Assembly: GCA_046598395.1 (NCBI GenBank) | Contig: JBKJIQ010000036.1 | Location: forward strand, 1-64,000 | Length of the DNA stretch: 64,000 nucleotides | DNA from: JAENVU01 sp046598395 | GTDB taxonomy: Bacteria > Actinomycetota > Acidimicrobiia > IMCC26256 > JAENVU01 | Reading direction: 5' to 3' | Shown here: piece by piece, positions 25,580 through 33,969 of the stretch | How the letters are laid out: each line of letters opens with the position of its first letter | How positions within the stretch are numbered: the first letter of the stretch is position 1 | The notes under the pieces: model-generated | Databases searched by the model: none | What the model saw: the letters and a program-made list of their open reading frames with translations, nothing else | What the model was told of the DNA's origin: nothing | Program-made: the position numbers and the translations under genes

Positions 25580-26572
25580 TCAGACCCTCTCCGCGATACG
25601 TGTGCCGATATCCGACGTCGACCCGGTGACATCGTCTGAGTTGGTGACCGCCGTATGAATCCGGGTGGCGGCATCGGTCTCTCCAAGGAACTCCATCATC
25701 ATCGCGGCGCTGATGATCGCCGCGCGCGGATCGGCTTGCCCCGTTCCCGCAATATCGGGGGCCGATCCGTGTACCGGTTCGAACAAGCTCGGGCCGGTGC
25801 GGGCCGGGTTCAAGTTCCCCGATGCCGCTCGACCGATCCCACCGGCAATCGCGCCACCGAGGTCGGTCAGGATGTCGCCGAACAGGTTGTCGGTCACGAT
25901 GACGTCGTAGCGTTCCGGGCGCTGCACGAAGTGAATACACGCGGCGTCCACGTGGTCATAGCCCGTGGTGAGGTCGGGATACTCGGCGGTGACGGCGTCG
26001 AACGTTCGCTGCCAGAGGTCGCCGGCGAAGGTGAGCACATTGGTCTTGTGCACGAGCGTGAGGTGCAATGCATCCCGACTGCACGCGAGATCGCAGGCAT
26101 ACCGCACACACCGCTCGACGCCGAGGCGAGTGTTCACCGAACCTTGGGTCGCAACTTCGTGTGGTGTGTCCTTGCGCAGGAACCCGCCCTCACCGGCGTA
26201 GGTGCCCTCGGTGTTCTCGCGGATCACGATCATGTCGACACCGTCGTTGTAGATGCTCGGCGGCGCGAGGAACGGGCGCAGGTTCACGTAGAGGTCGAGC
26301 GCGAATCGCATCTTGAGCAGCAAGCCGCGCTCGAGCACTCCGGGCGGGACTTCGGGGGTACCCACGGCGCCCAGCAGAATCGCGTCGAGGCCGCGCAGTT
26401 CGTCCAACACGGAGTCGGGCAAGACCTCCCCCGTAGAGAGGTACCGCGCGCCCCCCAAGTCGTAATTGACCGTCTCGTAGGCCACGCCCGCAGCATCGAC
26501 GGCCTTGATGGCCTCGGCGAGGACCTCGGGTCCAATGCCATCGCCGCCGATGATGCCGATCCGGTGAGTCAC
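25580..26572 (-). CDS. leuB: 3-isopropylmalate dehydrogenase
   Basis: NAD-dependent oxidative decarboxylase of leucine synthesis. In an operon with cimA it may also act on beta-methylmalate for isoleucine. The 330-residue protein has GIIGGDGIGPEVLAEAIK at the N-terminus, LRPFLAPPSIYNDGVDMIVIRENTEGTYAGEGG, KTNVLTFAGDLW, the metal-site VTDNLFGDILTDLGGAIAGGIG, and EPVHGSAPDIAGTGQADPRA. The GTG start at 26572 follows a good AAGGAG site. It is the first gene of the operon, 80 bp downstream of a terminator hairpin and leader peptide. Confidence 0.96.
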   Translation of the reverse strand: MTHRIGIIGGDGIGPEVLAEAIKAVDAAGVAYETVNYDLGGARYLSTGEVLPDSVLDELRGLDAILLGAVGTPEVPPGVLERGLLLKMRFALDLYVNLRPFLAPPSIYNDGVDMIVIRENTEGTYAGEGGFLRKDTPHEVATQGSVNTRLGVERCVRYACDLACSRDALHLTLVHKTNVLTFAGDLWQRTFDAVTAEYPDLTTGYDHVDAACIHFVQRPERYDVIVTDNLFGDILTDLGGAIAGGIGRAASGNLNPARTGPSLFEPVHGSAPDIAGTGQADPRAAIISAAMMMEFLGETDAATRIHTAVTNSDDVTGSTSDIGTRIAERV

Positions 26573-26647
26573 AGTTACTCCTTGTCCAGGTGGTGCGTGG
26601 TGGATGAGGGGGCATGGGCGGCGTGCCCGCCCGGTGGCCCGAACAAC

Positions 26648-26674
26648 GAAAAACCGCCCACCGAAGTGGACGGT
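26648..26674 (-). terminator. Attenuator terminator upstream of leuB
   Basis: On the minus strand a 9-bp stem ACCGTCCAC / GTGGGCGGT (one G-U pair) with a TTCG tetraloop is followed directly by five T residues and CG. This is a textbook intrinsic terminator in the leuB 5' leader, 80 bp before the start codon and downstream of a Val/Ile-rich mini-ORF. A terminator here makes sense only as a conditional switch. Confidence 0.85.
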
Positions 26675-26678
26675 TCTG

Positions 26679-26703
26679 AGCGAACGCCGGAGTGGCGTCC
26701 GCC
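26679..26703 (-). promoter_or_regulatory. Leader stem preceding the leuB attenuator
   Basis: A 10-bp stem (two G-U pairs), GGCGGACGCC / GGCGTTCGCT on the minus strand with loop ACTCC. Its first base is the last base of the leader-peptide stop codon. A ribosome paused on the Ile codons or at the stop would melt it. It may be the regulatory stem that decides whether the downstream terminator forms; the exact alternative pairing was not resolved. Confidence 0.6.
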
Positions 26704-26735
26704 TAAGAAATGATGATGACGCGTCGGATGACCAT
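26703..26735 (-). CDS. Leader peptide of the leuB-ilvE-cimA operon (MVIRRVIIIS)
   Basis: Ten-codon ORF: Met Val Ile Arg Arg Val Ile Ile Ile Ser, stop TAG. Six of ten residues are Val or Ile, the products of the downstream operon, the hallmark of ribosome-mediated attenuation. No Shine-Dalgarno is seen. An extended -10-like TGCTAGCCT ends 10 bp upstream, so a leaderless start is plausible. The stop codon abuts a 10-bp stem and then a terminator with a T run. The arrangement is seen in sequence; the mechanism follows classic ilv/leu attenuators. Confidence 0.75.
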   Translation of the reverse strand: MVIRRVIIIS

Positions 26736-26870
26736 GCGCTCGGGAGGCTAGCAGCGTGGCTCTCGCCCGGTGGCGGAGTTCGATTGCCCCTGCTACCGGG
26801 AACTCAGTCCCTTTTGGGCGCGCCGACCGACTGCGGCGACCGACTGCGGCGGGCGTGCAATGCTCGGTCG

Positions 26871-27608
26871 ATGAGCCTCTCCCCTTCTCCAGAACCTGCC
26901 CGTGTTCCCCGCGTCACCCGTGACGAGCGCGGCGGCATCTTCTCGGTGCTCGTCATCCTCCTGGTCGTCGTCGTCGCCGCCGGTGCCGCGGGGTACTGGT
27001 TCTTCATTCGCGAAGAGAAGAAGGCCAAGCCCAAGATCGACGTCACGAAGGTGGTCGCAGGCGGAACGGTTGACGGCACCTGGAAGCTCACGGCCAACTC
27101 TGCCGGTTCGTTCGCGCAGTATCGAATCCACGAGCAGTTCGCCGACGGACTGCTCGACAACGAAGCCACCGGGCAAACCGCCGACGTGACGGGTTCCATG
27201 AAGATCTCCGGTGCCACCGTGTCTGACATCAATGTCATCGCGAACATGGCCGCACTGAAATCCGACAAGGATTTCCGCGACGGCGTCATCAAGGACCGCG
27301 GACTCGAGACCAACAAGTTCCCTACCGCGAAGTTCGTGGCCACGGCCCCGATCACGCTGCCGAGCGCGCCGAAGAAGGGCGTCACCGTCGCTGTCCCCGT
27401 GACCGGTGACCTCACGCTGCACGGCGTGACCAAGTCGGTCACCATCACACTGAAGGGACGATGGGACGGAGCCAAGATCCAGGTCATCGGTGAACTCCCG
27501 ATCAAGTTGCCCGACTATGGGATGACCGGACCCACGAGTCCGCTCGTGGCCGAAGTGGACGACCACGGCACCCTCGAACTCAAGCTGTTCTTCACCAAGG
27601 CGAGCTGA
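26871..27608 (+). CDS. YceI family protein with N-terminal membrane anchor
   Basis: A 245-residue protein with a cytoplasmic N-tail, a membrane span (FSVLVILLVVVVAAGAAGYWFFI, about residues 25-48), a charged KKAKPK linker and an extracytoplasmic YceI domain. The domain shows DGTWKLTANSAGSFAQYRIHEQF, then TADVTGSMKISGATVSDINVIANMAALKSDKDFRDGVIKDRGLETNKFPTAKF, and ends in LTLHGVTKSVTITLKG. YceI lipocalin-like barrels bind isoprenoid chains. The start is ATG 26871; the longer frame runs through the leuB leader. The gene is divergent from leuB. Confidence 0.88.
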   Translation: MSLSPSPEPARVPRVTRDERGGIFSVLVILLVVVVAAGAAGYWFFIREEKKAKPKIDVTKVVAGGTVDGTWKLTANSAGSFAQYRIHEQFADGLLDNEATGQTADVTGSMKISGATVSDINVIANMAALKSDKDFRDGVIKDRGLETNKFPTAKFVATAPITLPSAPKKGVTVAVPVTGDLTLHGVTKSVTITLKGRWDGAKIQVIGELPIKLPDYGMTGPTSPLVAEVDDHGTLELKLFFTKAS

Positions 27609-27637
27609 GCACCGGGTCGGCGGATACCCTCGGTCCG

Positions 27638-28111
27638 ATGGAACCGGCCCAGCTTTCTCCCACCGCGCACGATCGCCTCGCGACCGAGCTTGCCCATCGG
27701 ACCGGACCGCTGCGTCGTGAGATCGCAGATCGCATCGAGCGCGCTCGCGAGCTCGGCGACCTGAAAGAGAACGCCGATTACGACGCGGCAAAGAACGAAC
27801 AAGGGCTCAGTGAGGCCCGGGTCCGGCAGCTCGAACAGATGCTGCGCAACGCCGTGATCGTGGAGGGCAGCGCCGGCGATGTGGTCGAGGCGGGCGTGAT
27901 CGTGGAGATCCGCATCGCCGGTGACGACGAAACCTCGAGTTACCTCATCGGCTCGATCGAGGAGCGCCACGACGATTACGACGTGCTGTCCACCAGCTCA
28001 CCGATGGGCCAGGCACTCATCGGGCTCAAGGCCGGCGCCACCGCAACGTACGAGACGCCACGCAAGACCATGCTCGAGGTCGAGATCGTGTCAATCCGTC
28101 CCCTGGGCTGA
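27638..28111 (+). CDS. greA: Transcription elongation factor GreA
   Basis: Rescues backtracked RNA polymerase by stimulating transcript cleavage. The 157-residue protein has the coiled-coil finger IADRIERARELGDLKENADYDAAKNEQGLSEARVRQLEQML, with acidic tip residues in GDLKENADYDAAK. The C-terminal FKBP-like domain ends SPMGQALIGLKAGATATYETPRKTMLEVEIVSI. It starts 29 bp after the YceI gene. A palindromic repeat follows its stop. Confidence 0.95.
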   Translation: MEPAQLSPTAHDRLATELAHRTGPLRREIADRIERARELGDLKENADYDAAKNEQGLSEARVRQLEQMLRNAVIVEGSAGDVVEAGVIVEIRIAGDDETSSYLIGSIEERHDDYDVLSTSSPMGQALIGLKAGATATYETPRKTMLEVEIVSIRPLG

Positions 28112-28132
28112 GCGCGTCCGCGCCCCGCATGC

Positions 28133-28180
28133 GTTCATTGTGCGGATTCCCTGCCGGGGAGGGGTAGACGCACAAGGAAC
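28133..28180. repeat. 48-bp dispersed palindromic repeat, copy 2
   Basis: Arms GTTCATTGTGCG (28133-28144) and CGCACAAGGAAC (28169-28180) pair with one mismatch. Read on the minus strand it aligns with copy 1 (25-72, minus strand) over all 48 positions without gaps. About 31 of the 36 outer positions agree, while the 12-base centre differs. It lies between greA and leuC, suiting a terminator for greA. Confidence 0.6.
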
Positions 28181-28331
28181 AGGGAGATCCGCGGTTACCG
28201 CGCAGTCGAGCACCCCATCCATGAGGGGCACCGCACGGTGCCTGCGTTTCGGAAATGTTTCGAGGCGGTGAAGGGTGTCGGTCCCCGTAAGCTGGCCCAC
28301 CTTGACCATCTCGAGGAGTGAACACCCCCAC

Positions 28332-29735
28332 ATGGGCCAAACGCTGAGCGAAAAGGTGTGGGAACGCCATCTGGTGCGACACACCGACGGAGAACCGGAC
28401 CTGCTGTACATCGATCTCCACCTAATCCACGAAGTCACTTCGCCGCAGGCGTTCGACGGGCTGCGCCTCAACGGCCGCACCGTCCGCCGCCCGGAGTTGA
28501 CCGTGGCCACCATGGACCACAACGTGCCCACCGCCGGGCTGGAGTTGGGGATCACCGACCCGATTTCGAAACGTCAGATCGAAGTACTCGACGAAAACTG
28601 CAAGGAGTTCGGCGTCCGGCTCTACGGCATGGGCGACCCACTCCAGGGCATCGTGCACGTGATCGGGCCGGAGCAGGGACTCACCCAACCCGGAATGACG
28701 ATCGTCTGCGGCGACAGCCACACCTCCACCCACGGCGCATTCGGTGCCTTGGCATTCGGTATTGGCACGAGCGAGGTCGAGCATGTGCTCGCGACTCAGA
28801 CCCTCCCCCAGCAGCGTCCGGGGACGATGGCCGTGACCGTTGACGGCGACCTTCCGGCCGGGGTGACCGCCAAGGATGTGGTCCTCGCGATCATCGAACG
28901 GATCGGGACCGGCGGCGGGATCGGCTCGGTCATCGAATACCGCGGCGCCGCGATCCGGGCCTTGTCGATGGAAGGTCGGATGACGATCTGCAACATGTCG
29001 ATCGAGGCGGGTGCCCGCGCCGGGATGATCGCGCCGGACAACACCACATTCGAGTATTTACAGGGCCGCGCCCACGCACCCACCGGAGACGATTGGGACG
29101 CCGCGGTGGCCGACTGGCGGACGCTCGTCACCGATGACGACGCCGTCTTCGATCAGGAAGTCGTCATCAGTGCTTCCGAGCTGGCGCCGTATGTCACGTG
29201 GGGAACGAATCCGGCGCAAAGCGTGACCATCGATGCGGCAGTCCCCGATCCGTTGTCGTTCCCCGAGGCCGCCCAACAGGAGTCCGCCACGCGGGCGTTG
29301 CAGTACATGGGTTTGCAAGCGGGAACTCCGATCCGTGACATCCCGGTCGACACCGTGTTCATCGGTTCGTGTACCAACTCGCGCATCGAGGACTTGCGCG
29401 CGGCAGCCGCGGTGGCGCGGGGTCGTCGCGTGAAGGACGGCATTCGCACACTCGTGGTGCCCGGCTCATTCGCGGTGAAGGTGCAGGCCGAAGCCGAGGG
29501 TCTCGACGCGGTCTTTCGCGAGGCCGGTTTCGACTGGCGTGAGCCCGGCTGTTCCATGTGTCTCGCGATGAACCCCGACAAGCTCACCAAGGGTGAACGG
29601 TGCGCGAGCACGAGCAACCGCAACTTCGAAGGTCGCCAAGGCCAAGGCGGCCGCACCCACCTCGTGTCACCGGCGGTCGCCGCGGCGACCGCGATCGCAG
29701 GCCATTTCGCAACACCAGAAGACCTGGAGCGCTGA
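28332..29735 (+). CDS. leuC: 3-isopropylmalate dehydratase large subunit
   Basis: Aconitase-family iron-sulfur enzyme of leucine synthesis, 467 residues. The cluster ligands are the Cys in FIGSCTNSRIEDLRAAA and the pair in GCSMCLAMNPDKL. Other signatures are TVATMDHNVPT, IVCGDSHTSTHGAFGALAFGIGTSEVEHVLATQTL and SIEAGARAGMIAPD. The start is ATG 28332, preceded by CGAGGAG. The stop overlaps the leuD start as TGATG. It can pair with LeuB for both leucine and citramalate-derived isoleucine. Confidence 0.97.
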   Translation: MGQTLSEKVWERHLVRHTDGEPDLLYIDLHLIHEVTSPQAFDGLRLNGRTVRRPELTVATMDHNVPTAGLELGITDPISKRQIEVLDENCKEFGVRLYGMGDPLQGIVHVIGPEQGLTQPGMTIVCGDSHTSTHGAFGALAFGIGTSEVEHVLATQTLPQQRPGTMAVTVDGDLPAGVTAKDVVLAIIERIGTGGGIGSVIEYRGAAIRALSMEGRMTICNMSIEAGARAGMIAPDNTTFEYLQGRAHAPTGDDWDAAVADWRTLVTDDDAVFDQEVVISASELAPYVTWGTNPAQSVTIDAAVPDPLSFPEAAQQESATRALQYMGLQAGTPIRDIPVDTVFIGSCTNSRIEDLRAAAAVARGRRVKDGIRTLVVPGSFAVKVQAEAEGLDAVFREAGFDWREPGCSMCLAMNPDKLTKGERCASTSNRNFEGRQGQGGRTHLVSPAVAAATAIAGHFATPEDLER

Positions 29736-30328
29736 TGGAACCGGTTCGTGAAATCGTGGGCCGCGGGGTACCGCTCGACCGGTCCGATGTGGACACCGAC
29801 CAGATCATCCCTTCCGACTGGCTCAAGCGCGTCGAACGCACCGGGTTCGGAGCGGGGCTGTTCTCCGAGTGGCGCGAGCGGTCCGACTTTGTTCTGAACC
29901 AAGGTCGTTACGACGGGGCGTCGGTACTCGTGGCCGGCCCTAACTTCGGCACCGGTTCGTCACGCGAACACGCCGTGTGGGCGCTGCAGGACTACGGCTT
30001 CCGCGCGGTGATCTCATCACGCTTCGCCGACATCTTCCGCAACAACTCGCTCAAGGGGGGGCTCGTCCCCGTGGTACTCCCCGAACCGGTCGTGCGCACG
30101 ATCATGACCGCCATCGATGACGACGCGTCGATCGAGATCGTGATCGACGTGGTGGAACGGCGAGTCGCCATTCCGGCGATCGGGCTCGACCAACCGTTCG
30201 TGCTCGACGACTACACCCAGCACCGGCTCGTGGAGGGCCTCGACGACATCGGACTCACCGAGAAGTACGTGGACACCATTACCGAGTTCGAATCGCATCG
30301 CCCCGCGTACCTGCCCACGGCGCAGTAG
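29735..30328 (+). CDS. leuD: 3-isopropylmalate dehydratase small subunit
   Basis: Partner subunit of LeuC, 197 residues. Family marks are DRSDVDTDQIIPSDWLKRVERTGFGAGLF, then GPNFGTGSSREHAVWALQDYGFRAVISSRFADIFRNNSLKGGLVPV. The start ATG overlaps the leuC stop by one base, ensuring stoichiometric translation. An antisense frame runs through it but shows no gene features. Confidence 0.97.
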   Translation: MEPVREIVGRGVPLDRSDVDTDQIIPSDWLKRVERTGFGAGLFSEWRERSDFVLNQGRYDGASVLVAGPNFGTGSSREHAVWALQDYGFRAVISSRFADIFRNNSLKGGLVPVVLPEPVVRTIMTAIDDDASIEIVIDVVERRVAIPAIGLDQPFVLDDYTQHRLVEGLDDIGLTEKYVDTITEFESHRPAYLPTAQ

Positions 30329-30371
30329 CACGAGCGCGAGATAGAGCGCGCGACCGCCATCGGATCGTCGG

Positions 30372-31241
30372 TCAACGAGTCAGCGCGACCGTGACGATGA
30401 TCGCGTTGTAGACCGCGTGGGTGAACATGCCGGGGCCGAGGCGTTTGAAGCCGTAGCGCAAGACTCCGAGGAGCGCACCCACCGGCGCAATCAGCAGGAA
30501 CACGCCGAGGTTGCCGCGTGCGTCGGTGGGACCGAGGTGGACCAGGCCGAACAGGATCGCCTGCCCGATGATCCCGACCACGGCGCCCCATCGCGAGACC
30601 AATCCGCTCTGGACCAGGCCCCGGAAGAACATCTCTTCCACGAACGGCGCACCGACCACTGCGATGACCACAACGACGACGACGGTCAGCGGTCCCCGAC
30701 GCAAGGGGTCCACCAAACTGGAGCGATGCGGTTCGATCCCGATCGCCTTCAGGACCCGAGCGATGTTGCCCACTCCGATGAGCGCCGCAATCCCAAATCC
30801 GAGGCCGAGCGCACCATCGACCCACCGGACTCGGAAGCCGAGATCTCGGAGGCGTCCGGTCCCGTGTCGGCTGACCGCGACCCGACACGCACCCAGCAGG
30901 CCGGTCCAGAGACCGAACTGCATCGCGAGCGCGAGTAGCGGATTGTTCGTCGCAATCCCCAGGGATCGTGCCCCGAAGTAGATGACCACCGAAAGCCCGA
31001 CCCCCGCCAGCATCCCGACGAGTGCGATCCAACCCGCGCGAATCGCCAGGCTGTGATCAATCGCGTTTGGTGCGACCCGGTTCGGCGCCGCATACCCGAC
31101 GGGCCGATACCCGACGGGCCGATACCAATGGTCGGTGTAACCCGTCCAGGTTTCGCCGTTCCACCACCGCCACTGCGCCAGCTTCCACGGATCGGAGTAC
31201 CAGCCCGGCGGCGGCGACACCGTCGGCGAGGTCATGGCCAC
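30372..31241 (-). CDS. CPBP-family intramembrane metalloprotease with DUF2510 domain
   Basis: A 289-residue polytopic membrane protein. The N-terminal DUF2510 domain (PPGWYSDPWKLAQWRWWNGETWTGYTDHW, residues 11-39) is a small Trp-rich cytoplasmic module common in actinobacteria. Then come several membrane helices and the CPBP/Abi core: GAPFVEEMFFRGLVQSGL with the EExxxR motif, a second motif ILFGLVHLGP and a third near the C-terminus. These glutamyl proteases relate to CAAX processing enzymes; the substrate is unknown. It converges with leuD, 43 bp apart. Confidence 0.88.
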   Translation of the reverse strand: MAMTSPTVSPPPGWYSDPWKLAQWRWWNGETWTGYTDHWYRPVGYRPVGYAAPNRVAPNAIDHSLAIRAGWIALVGMLAGVGLSVVIYFGARSLGIATNNPLLALAMQFGLWTGLLGACRVAVSRHGTGRLRDLGFRVRWVDGALGLGFGIAALIGVGNIARVLKAIGIEPHRSSLVDPLRRGPLTVVVVVVIAVVGAPFVEEMFFRGLVQSGLVSRWGAVVGIIGQAILFGLVHLGPTDARGNLGVFLLIAPVGALLGVLRYGFKRLGPGMFTHAVYNAIIVTVALTR

Positions 31242-31311
31242 GATCCTGCCACTCGCCAGGCGTGCGGGGCGTTCGTGGTGCCACGCGGGCGATCAGCGCC
31301 GCGGCGCCCGC

Positions 31312-31440
31312 TCAGCCTGGAAGCTGGCTAACGGCGCGGTCGTGGTACATCGCCTCGTCGACCGCGACCCCAATCTCAACGGCGAGCTCGCGGGTCTGTT
31401 CCCGATCAAACAGGTAGGTGAGAAATTCGCGGTAGTCCAT
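31312..31440 (-). CDS. Small protein (42 residues), unknown
   Basis: Reads MDYREFLTYLFDREQTRELA and continues VEIGVAVDEAMYHDRAVSQLPG. A strong GGGAGG Shine-Dalgarno lies 7 bp upstream of the ATG and the peptide is acidic and helical, so it is a plausible small gene. It overlaps no other supported gene and lies in the spacer between the CPBP gene and the divergent sunset-domain gene. I recognise no family. Confidence 0.45.
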   Translation of the reverse strand: MDYREFLTYLFDREQTRELAVEIGVAVDEAMYHDRAVSQLPG

Positions 31441-31575
31441 TGCAGTGCCTCCCAAGTAGCCAATACCCATTTCAGGTATCGGTCGGGAGTGCCCCGGAAC
31501 TTGAATCGAATCTTCGGTTTGGCCTTCATCCTTGGCATCGATGGATTTTCGGTGCGGTCGTGCGAGACTCATCGG

Positions 31576-31929
31576 GTGACGAAACTTGTGCGCCGTGGCG
31601 CGATCGCTGGTGCAGTGGCCGGCCTCGTGTTCGCGATATGGAAGTTCCTGAAATCCCGGGCTCCGGACACCGGCGGCGTTACGTATCAAACGCAGCCATT
31701 CCCGATGCCACCCATGCCGGTGGCTCCGAAGCCCGTCCCCGAGGTTCTAGCGTCGGTCGATCCGGATGCGGAAGGTCACTGCCCGCTCACGCAGCCGATC
31801 AAGGGAAAGCTCACCAGCGGCATCTACCACCAGCCCGGCGGATTTGCCTACGAACGGACCAAGGCCGACCGGTGCTACCGAGACGCGCTCGCCGCAGAAT
31901 CTGACGGTCTGCGCGCAGCCAAACGCTGA
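31576..31929 (+). CDS. Membrane-anchored sunset-domain-like protein
   Basis: A 117-residue protein with a short basic start (VTKLVRRGA), a membrane span (AIAGAVAGLVFAIWKFL), a proline-rich linker (FPMPPMPVAPKPVPEV) and a C-terminal motif CPLTQPIKGKLTSGIYHQPGG, then FAYERTKADRCYRDALAAESDGLRAAKR. The IKG...IYH-PGG...RCY...A...G.R-A pattern is the small extracellular sunset-type domain found in actinobacterial surface proteins, often near nucleases. The GTG start at 31576 is chosen because it directly precedes the basic and hydrophobic anchor. Function unknown. Confidence 0.68.
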   Translation: MTKLVRRGAIAGAVAGLVFAIWKFLKSRAPDTGGVTYQTQPFPMPPMPVAPKPVPEVLASVDPDAEGHCPLTQPIKGKLTSGIYHQPGGFAYERTKADRCYRDALAAESDGLRAAKR

Positions 31930-32002
31930 GCGTCGTGATCCTTTCTTTCCGTTAACCCAGGCGTTATCTTCCCGCCTCCACGATCAACCTCTGGGGGCAC
32001 AC

Positions 32003-32377
32003 ATGAAGAACATGCTCGACGAGTTCAAGAAGTTCATCATGAAGGGCAACCTCGTCACCTTGGCGGTGGCCTTCATCATTGGGGTCGAGTTCAGCAAGGT
32101 CGTCGGGACCTTCACTGACGTCGTCATGGGGTTCATCGGCGCCATCGTCGGCAAGCCGAGCTTCAACGACTTGGTCCTGGAGATTGGCGACGGCCGGGTT
32201 CCCTATGGCTTCTTCCTCACTGCGCTCGTCAACTTCGTCATCGTCGCGTTCGTACTCTTTCTCATCATCCAGACGTACGACAAGATGAAAGCCACCGAGG
32301 AAGAGAACGAGCCGCTCACCGTCGAAGGCGAACTCCTCTCGGAGATTCGCGACCTGCTCAAGGCGCAGCGCTCGTAA
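32003..32377 (+). CDS. mscL: Large-conductance mechanosensitive channel MscL
   Basis: Turgor safety valve of the inner membrane, 124 residues. The MscL opening MLDEFKKFIMKGNLVTLAVAFIIGVEFSKVVGTFTDVVM gives the amphipathic N-helix and TM1 pore. TM2 is GFFLTALVNFVIVAFVLFLII, followed by the cytoplasmic helix with LLSEIRDLLKAQRS. The ATG at 32003 follows a CTGGGGG site. A TTATCT element about 35 bp upstream may be the -10 of its own promoter. Confidence 0.97.
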   Translation: MKNMLDEFKKFIMKGNLVTLAVAFIIGVEFSKVVGTFTDVVMGFIGAIVGKPSFNDLVLEIGDGRVPYGFFLTALVNFVIVAFVLFLIIQTYDKMKATEEENEPLTVEGELLSEIRDLLKAQRS

Positions 32378-32382
32378 GGCGT

Positions 32383-33969
32383 TCAGCCGAGTTCGATGGC
32401 GCGAGCGTCGAGGATCCCTTCCTCAGCCCGCAGCGCAGCAATCACATCTGCACCCACAGGCTCAGTGGTCGACAGCGCCATGAGTGCAGCCTGCCCGCTA
32501 CTGGTGCGACCCACCACCATGTCGTCGATGTTGACCGAGGCGTCACCAAGAATGGTCCCGACCACCCCGATCACTCCGGGCACGTCGTTGTTGCGGACCA
32601 CGAGCATGTGGGCGGAGGGCGGAACGTCGATGATGTGCTCGTCGATCCCCACGATGCGCGGCGCGCCAGCCTTGCCGTAAAGCGTCCCTGCCACATGGGT
32701 GGGACGACCCTGGTAGGTCCCGCGCAGCTCCACCAAGTTCACGTAGTCGCGCGCGGAGCCCAGCTTGGCCTCGCGCACCTTGAGCCCCCGTTCGGCGGCA
32801 AGCGCGGGTGCGTTGACGAAACTCACGGCCTCGTCCACCACCGGGCCGAGCACGCCCTTCAACGCGGCGAGGGTGAGCACCTTGCAGTCGTAATCGGCGA
32901 TCTGGCCTTCGAACGAGACCTCGAGCGTGTCGACCATCCCGCCCGCCAGGCCGGTGAACAACCGGCCGAGTCGTTCCACGAGCGGCAGAAACGGCGCAAC
33001 CGTGGCGTTCGCTTCACTCGCCGCAAGGTTCACCGCGAACGGTACGAACTCACCGGCGAGCGCCAGCACGACCATTTCCGCAATGGTCTGGCCGGCCTTG
33101 TCCTGCGCTTCCGCGGTGGATGCCCCAAGGTGGGGGGTGACCACCACGTTCTCGAGCGCGAACAACGGCGACTCCGTGGTCGGTTCGACCGCGAAGACAT
33201 CGATCGCCGCACCACCGATCGGACCGTCACGCAATGCATCGGCCAGCGCAGCTTCATCGATGATGCCGCCGCGTGCCGTGTTCACAATTCGCAGGCCCGG
33301 CTTGGCGCGCGCCAAGAGCTCCGCGTTGAACAGCCCGAGCGTCTCAGGATTCTTCGGGAGATGGATCGTGAGAAAGTCGACGGTTTCCACGAGATGGCCG
33401 AGGTCCGGCTCCAGCTCCACGCCGAGCTGACGCGCCCGTTCAACGCTCACGTACGGGTCGTAGGCCACGAGCCGCATTCCGAAGGCCAGACACCGTTGGG
33501 CGACGAGCACCCCGACCCGGCCCAGGCCCACCACACCGAGGGTCTTTCCGTAGAGCTCGACGCCCGACCATTTCGAGCGGTTCCACTTGCCTGCCTTCAG
33601 GTCGGCATCGGCTTGCGGAATGTTGCGGGCACCCGCGAGGAGCAATGCCACGGCCTGCTCGGCCGCGGAGATCACGTTGGACTGCGGCGCGTTAACGACC
33701 ATCACGCCCTGCTTGGTGGCCGCGGCGACATCGACGTTGTCGAGCCCAATCCCGGCGCGGCCCACCACCACGAGATCCGTGGCTGCGGCCAGGACCTCCG
33801 CGGTGACTTGGGTAGCACTGCGAATCACAATCGCGGCCGCGCCCGGCGCGGCCCCGATGAGTGCCTCCGGCGAGAGCCCGAGCTGGACATCAACGTCGAG
33901 GCCGGCGGCACGCATGTGCTCGAGGCCCCGGGCGGCGAGTTCTTCTGTGACGAGGACGCGGTGACTCAC
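32383..33969 (-). CDS. serA: D-3-phosphoglycerate dehydrogenase
   Basis: First enzyme of serine synthesis, 528 residues, the long actinobacterial form. The order is a split substrate-binding domain, a Rossmann domain (GKTLGVVGLGRVGVLVAQRC) with catalytic RGGIIDEAAL and the His of TPHLGASTAEAQ. Then comes an intervening ASB domain and a C-terminal ACT domain (HMLVVRNNDVPGVIGVVGTILGDASVNIDDMVVGR) for serine feedback inhibition. The GTG start at 33969 has AAGGAG upstream. It follows the aspartate aminotransferase gene by 69 bp and may be cotranscribed with it. Confidence 0.97.
   Translation of the reverse strand: MSHRVLVTEELAARGLEHMRAAGLDVDVQLGLSPEALIGAAPGAAAIVIRSATQVTAEVLAAATDLVVVGRAGIGLDNVDVAAATKQGVMVVNAPQSNVISAAEQAVALLLAGARNIPQADADLKAGKWNRSKWSGVELYGKTLGVVGLGRVGVLVAQRCLAFGMRLVAYDPYVSVERARQLGVELEPDLGHLVETVDFLTIHLPKNPETLGLFNAELLARAKPGLRIVNTARGGIIDEAALADALRDGPIGGAAIDVFAVEPTTESPLFALENVVVTPHLGASTAEAQDKAGQTIAEMVVLALAGEFVPFAVNLAASEANATVAPFLPLVERLGRLFTGLAGGMVDTLEVSFEGQIADYDCKVLTLAALKGVLGPVVDEAVSFVNAPALAAERGLKVREAKLGSARDYVNLVELRGTYQGRPTHVAGTLYGKAGAPRIVGIDEHIIDVPPSAHMLVVRNNDVPGVIGVVGTILGDASVNIDDMVVGRTSSGQAALMALSTTEPVGADVIAALRAEEGILDARAIELG

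Noticed and set aside
28221..28271. A 16-codon ORF (MRGTARCLRFGNVSRR) upstream of leuC as a possible attenuation leader
   Set aside because: It is not rich in Leu, Val or Ile and no terminator hairpin with a T run follows before leuC.
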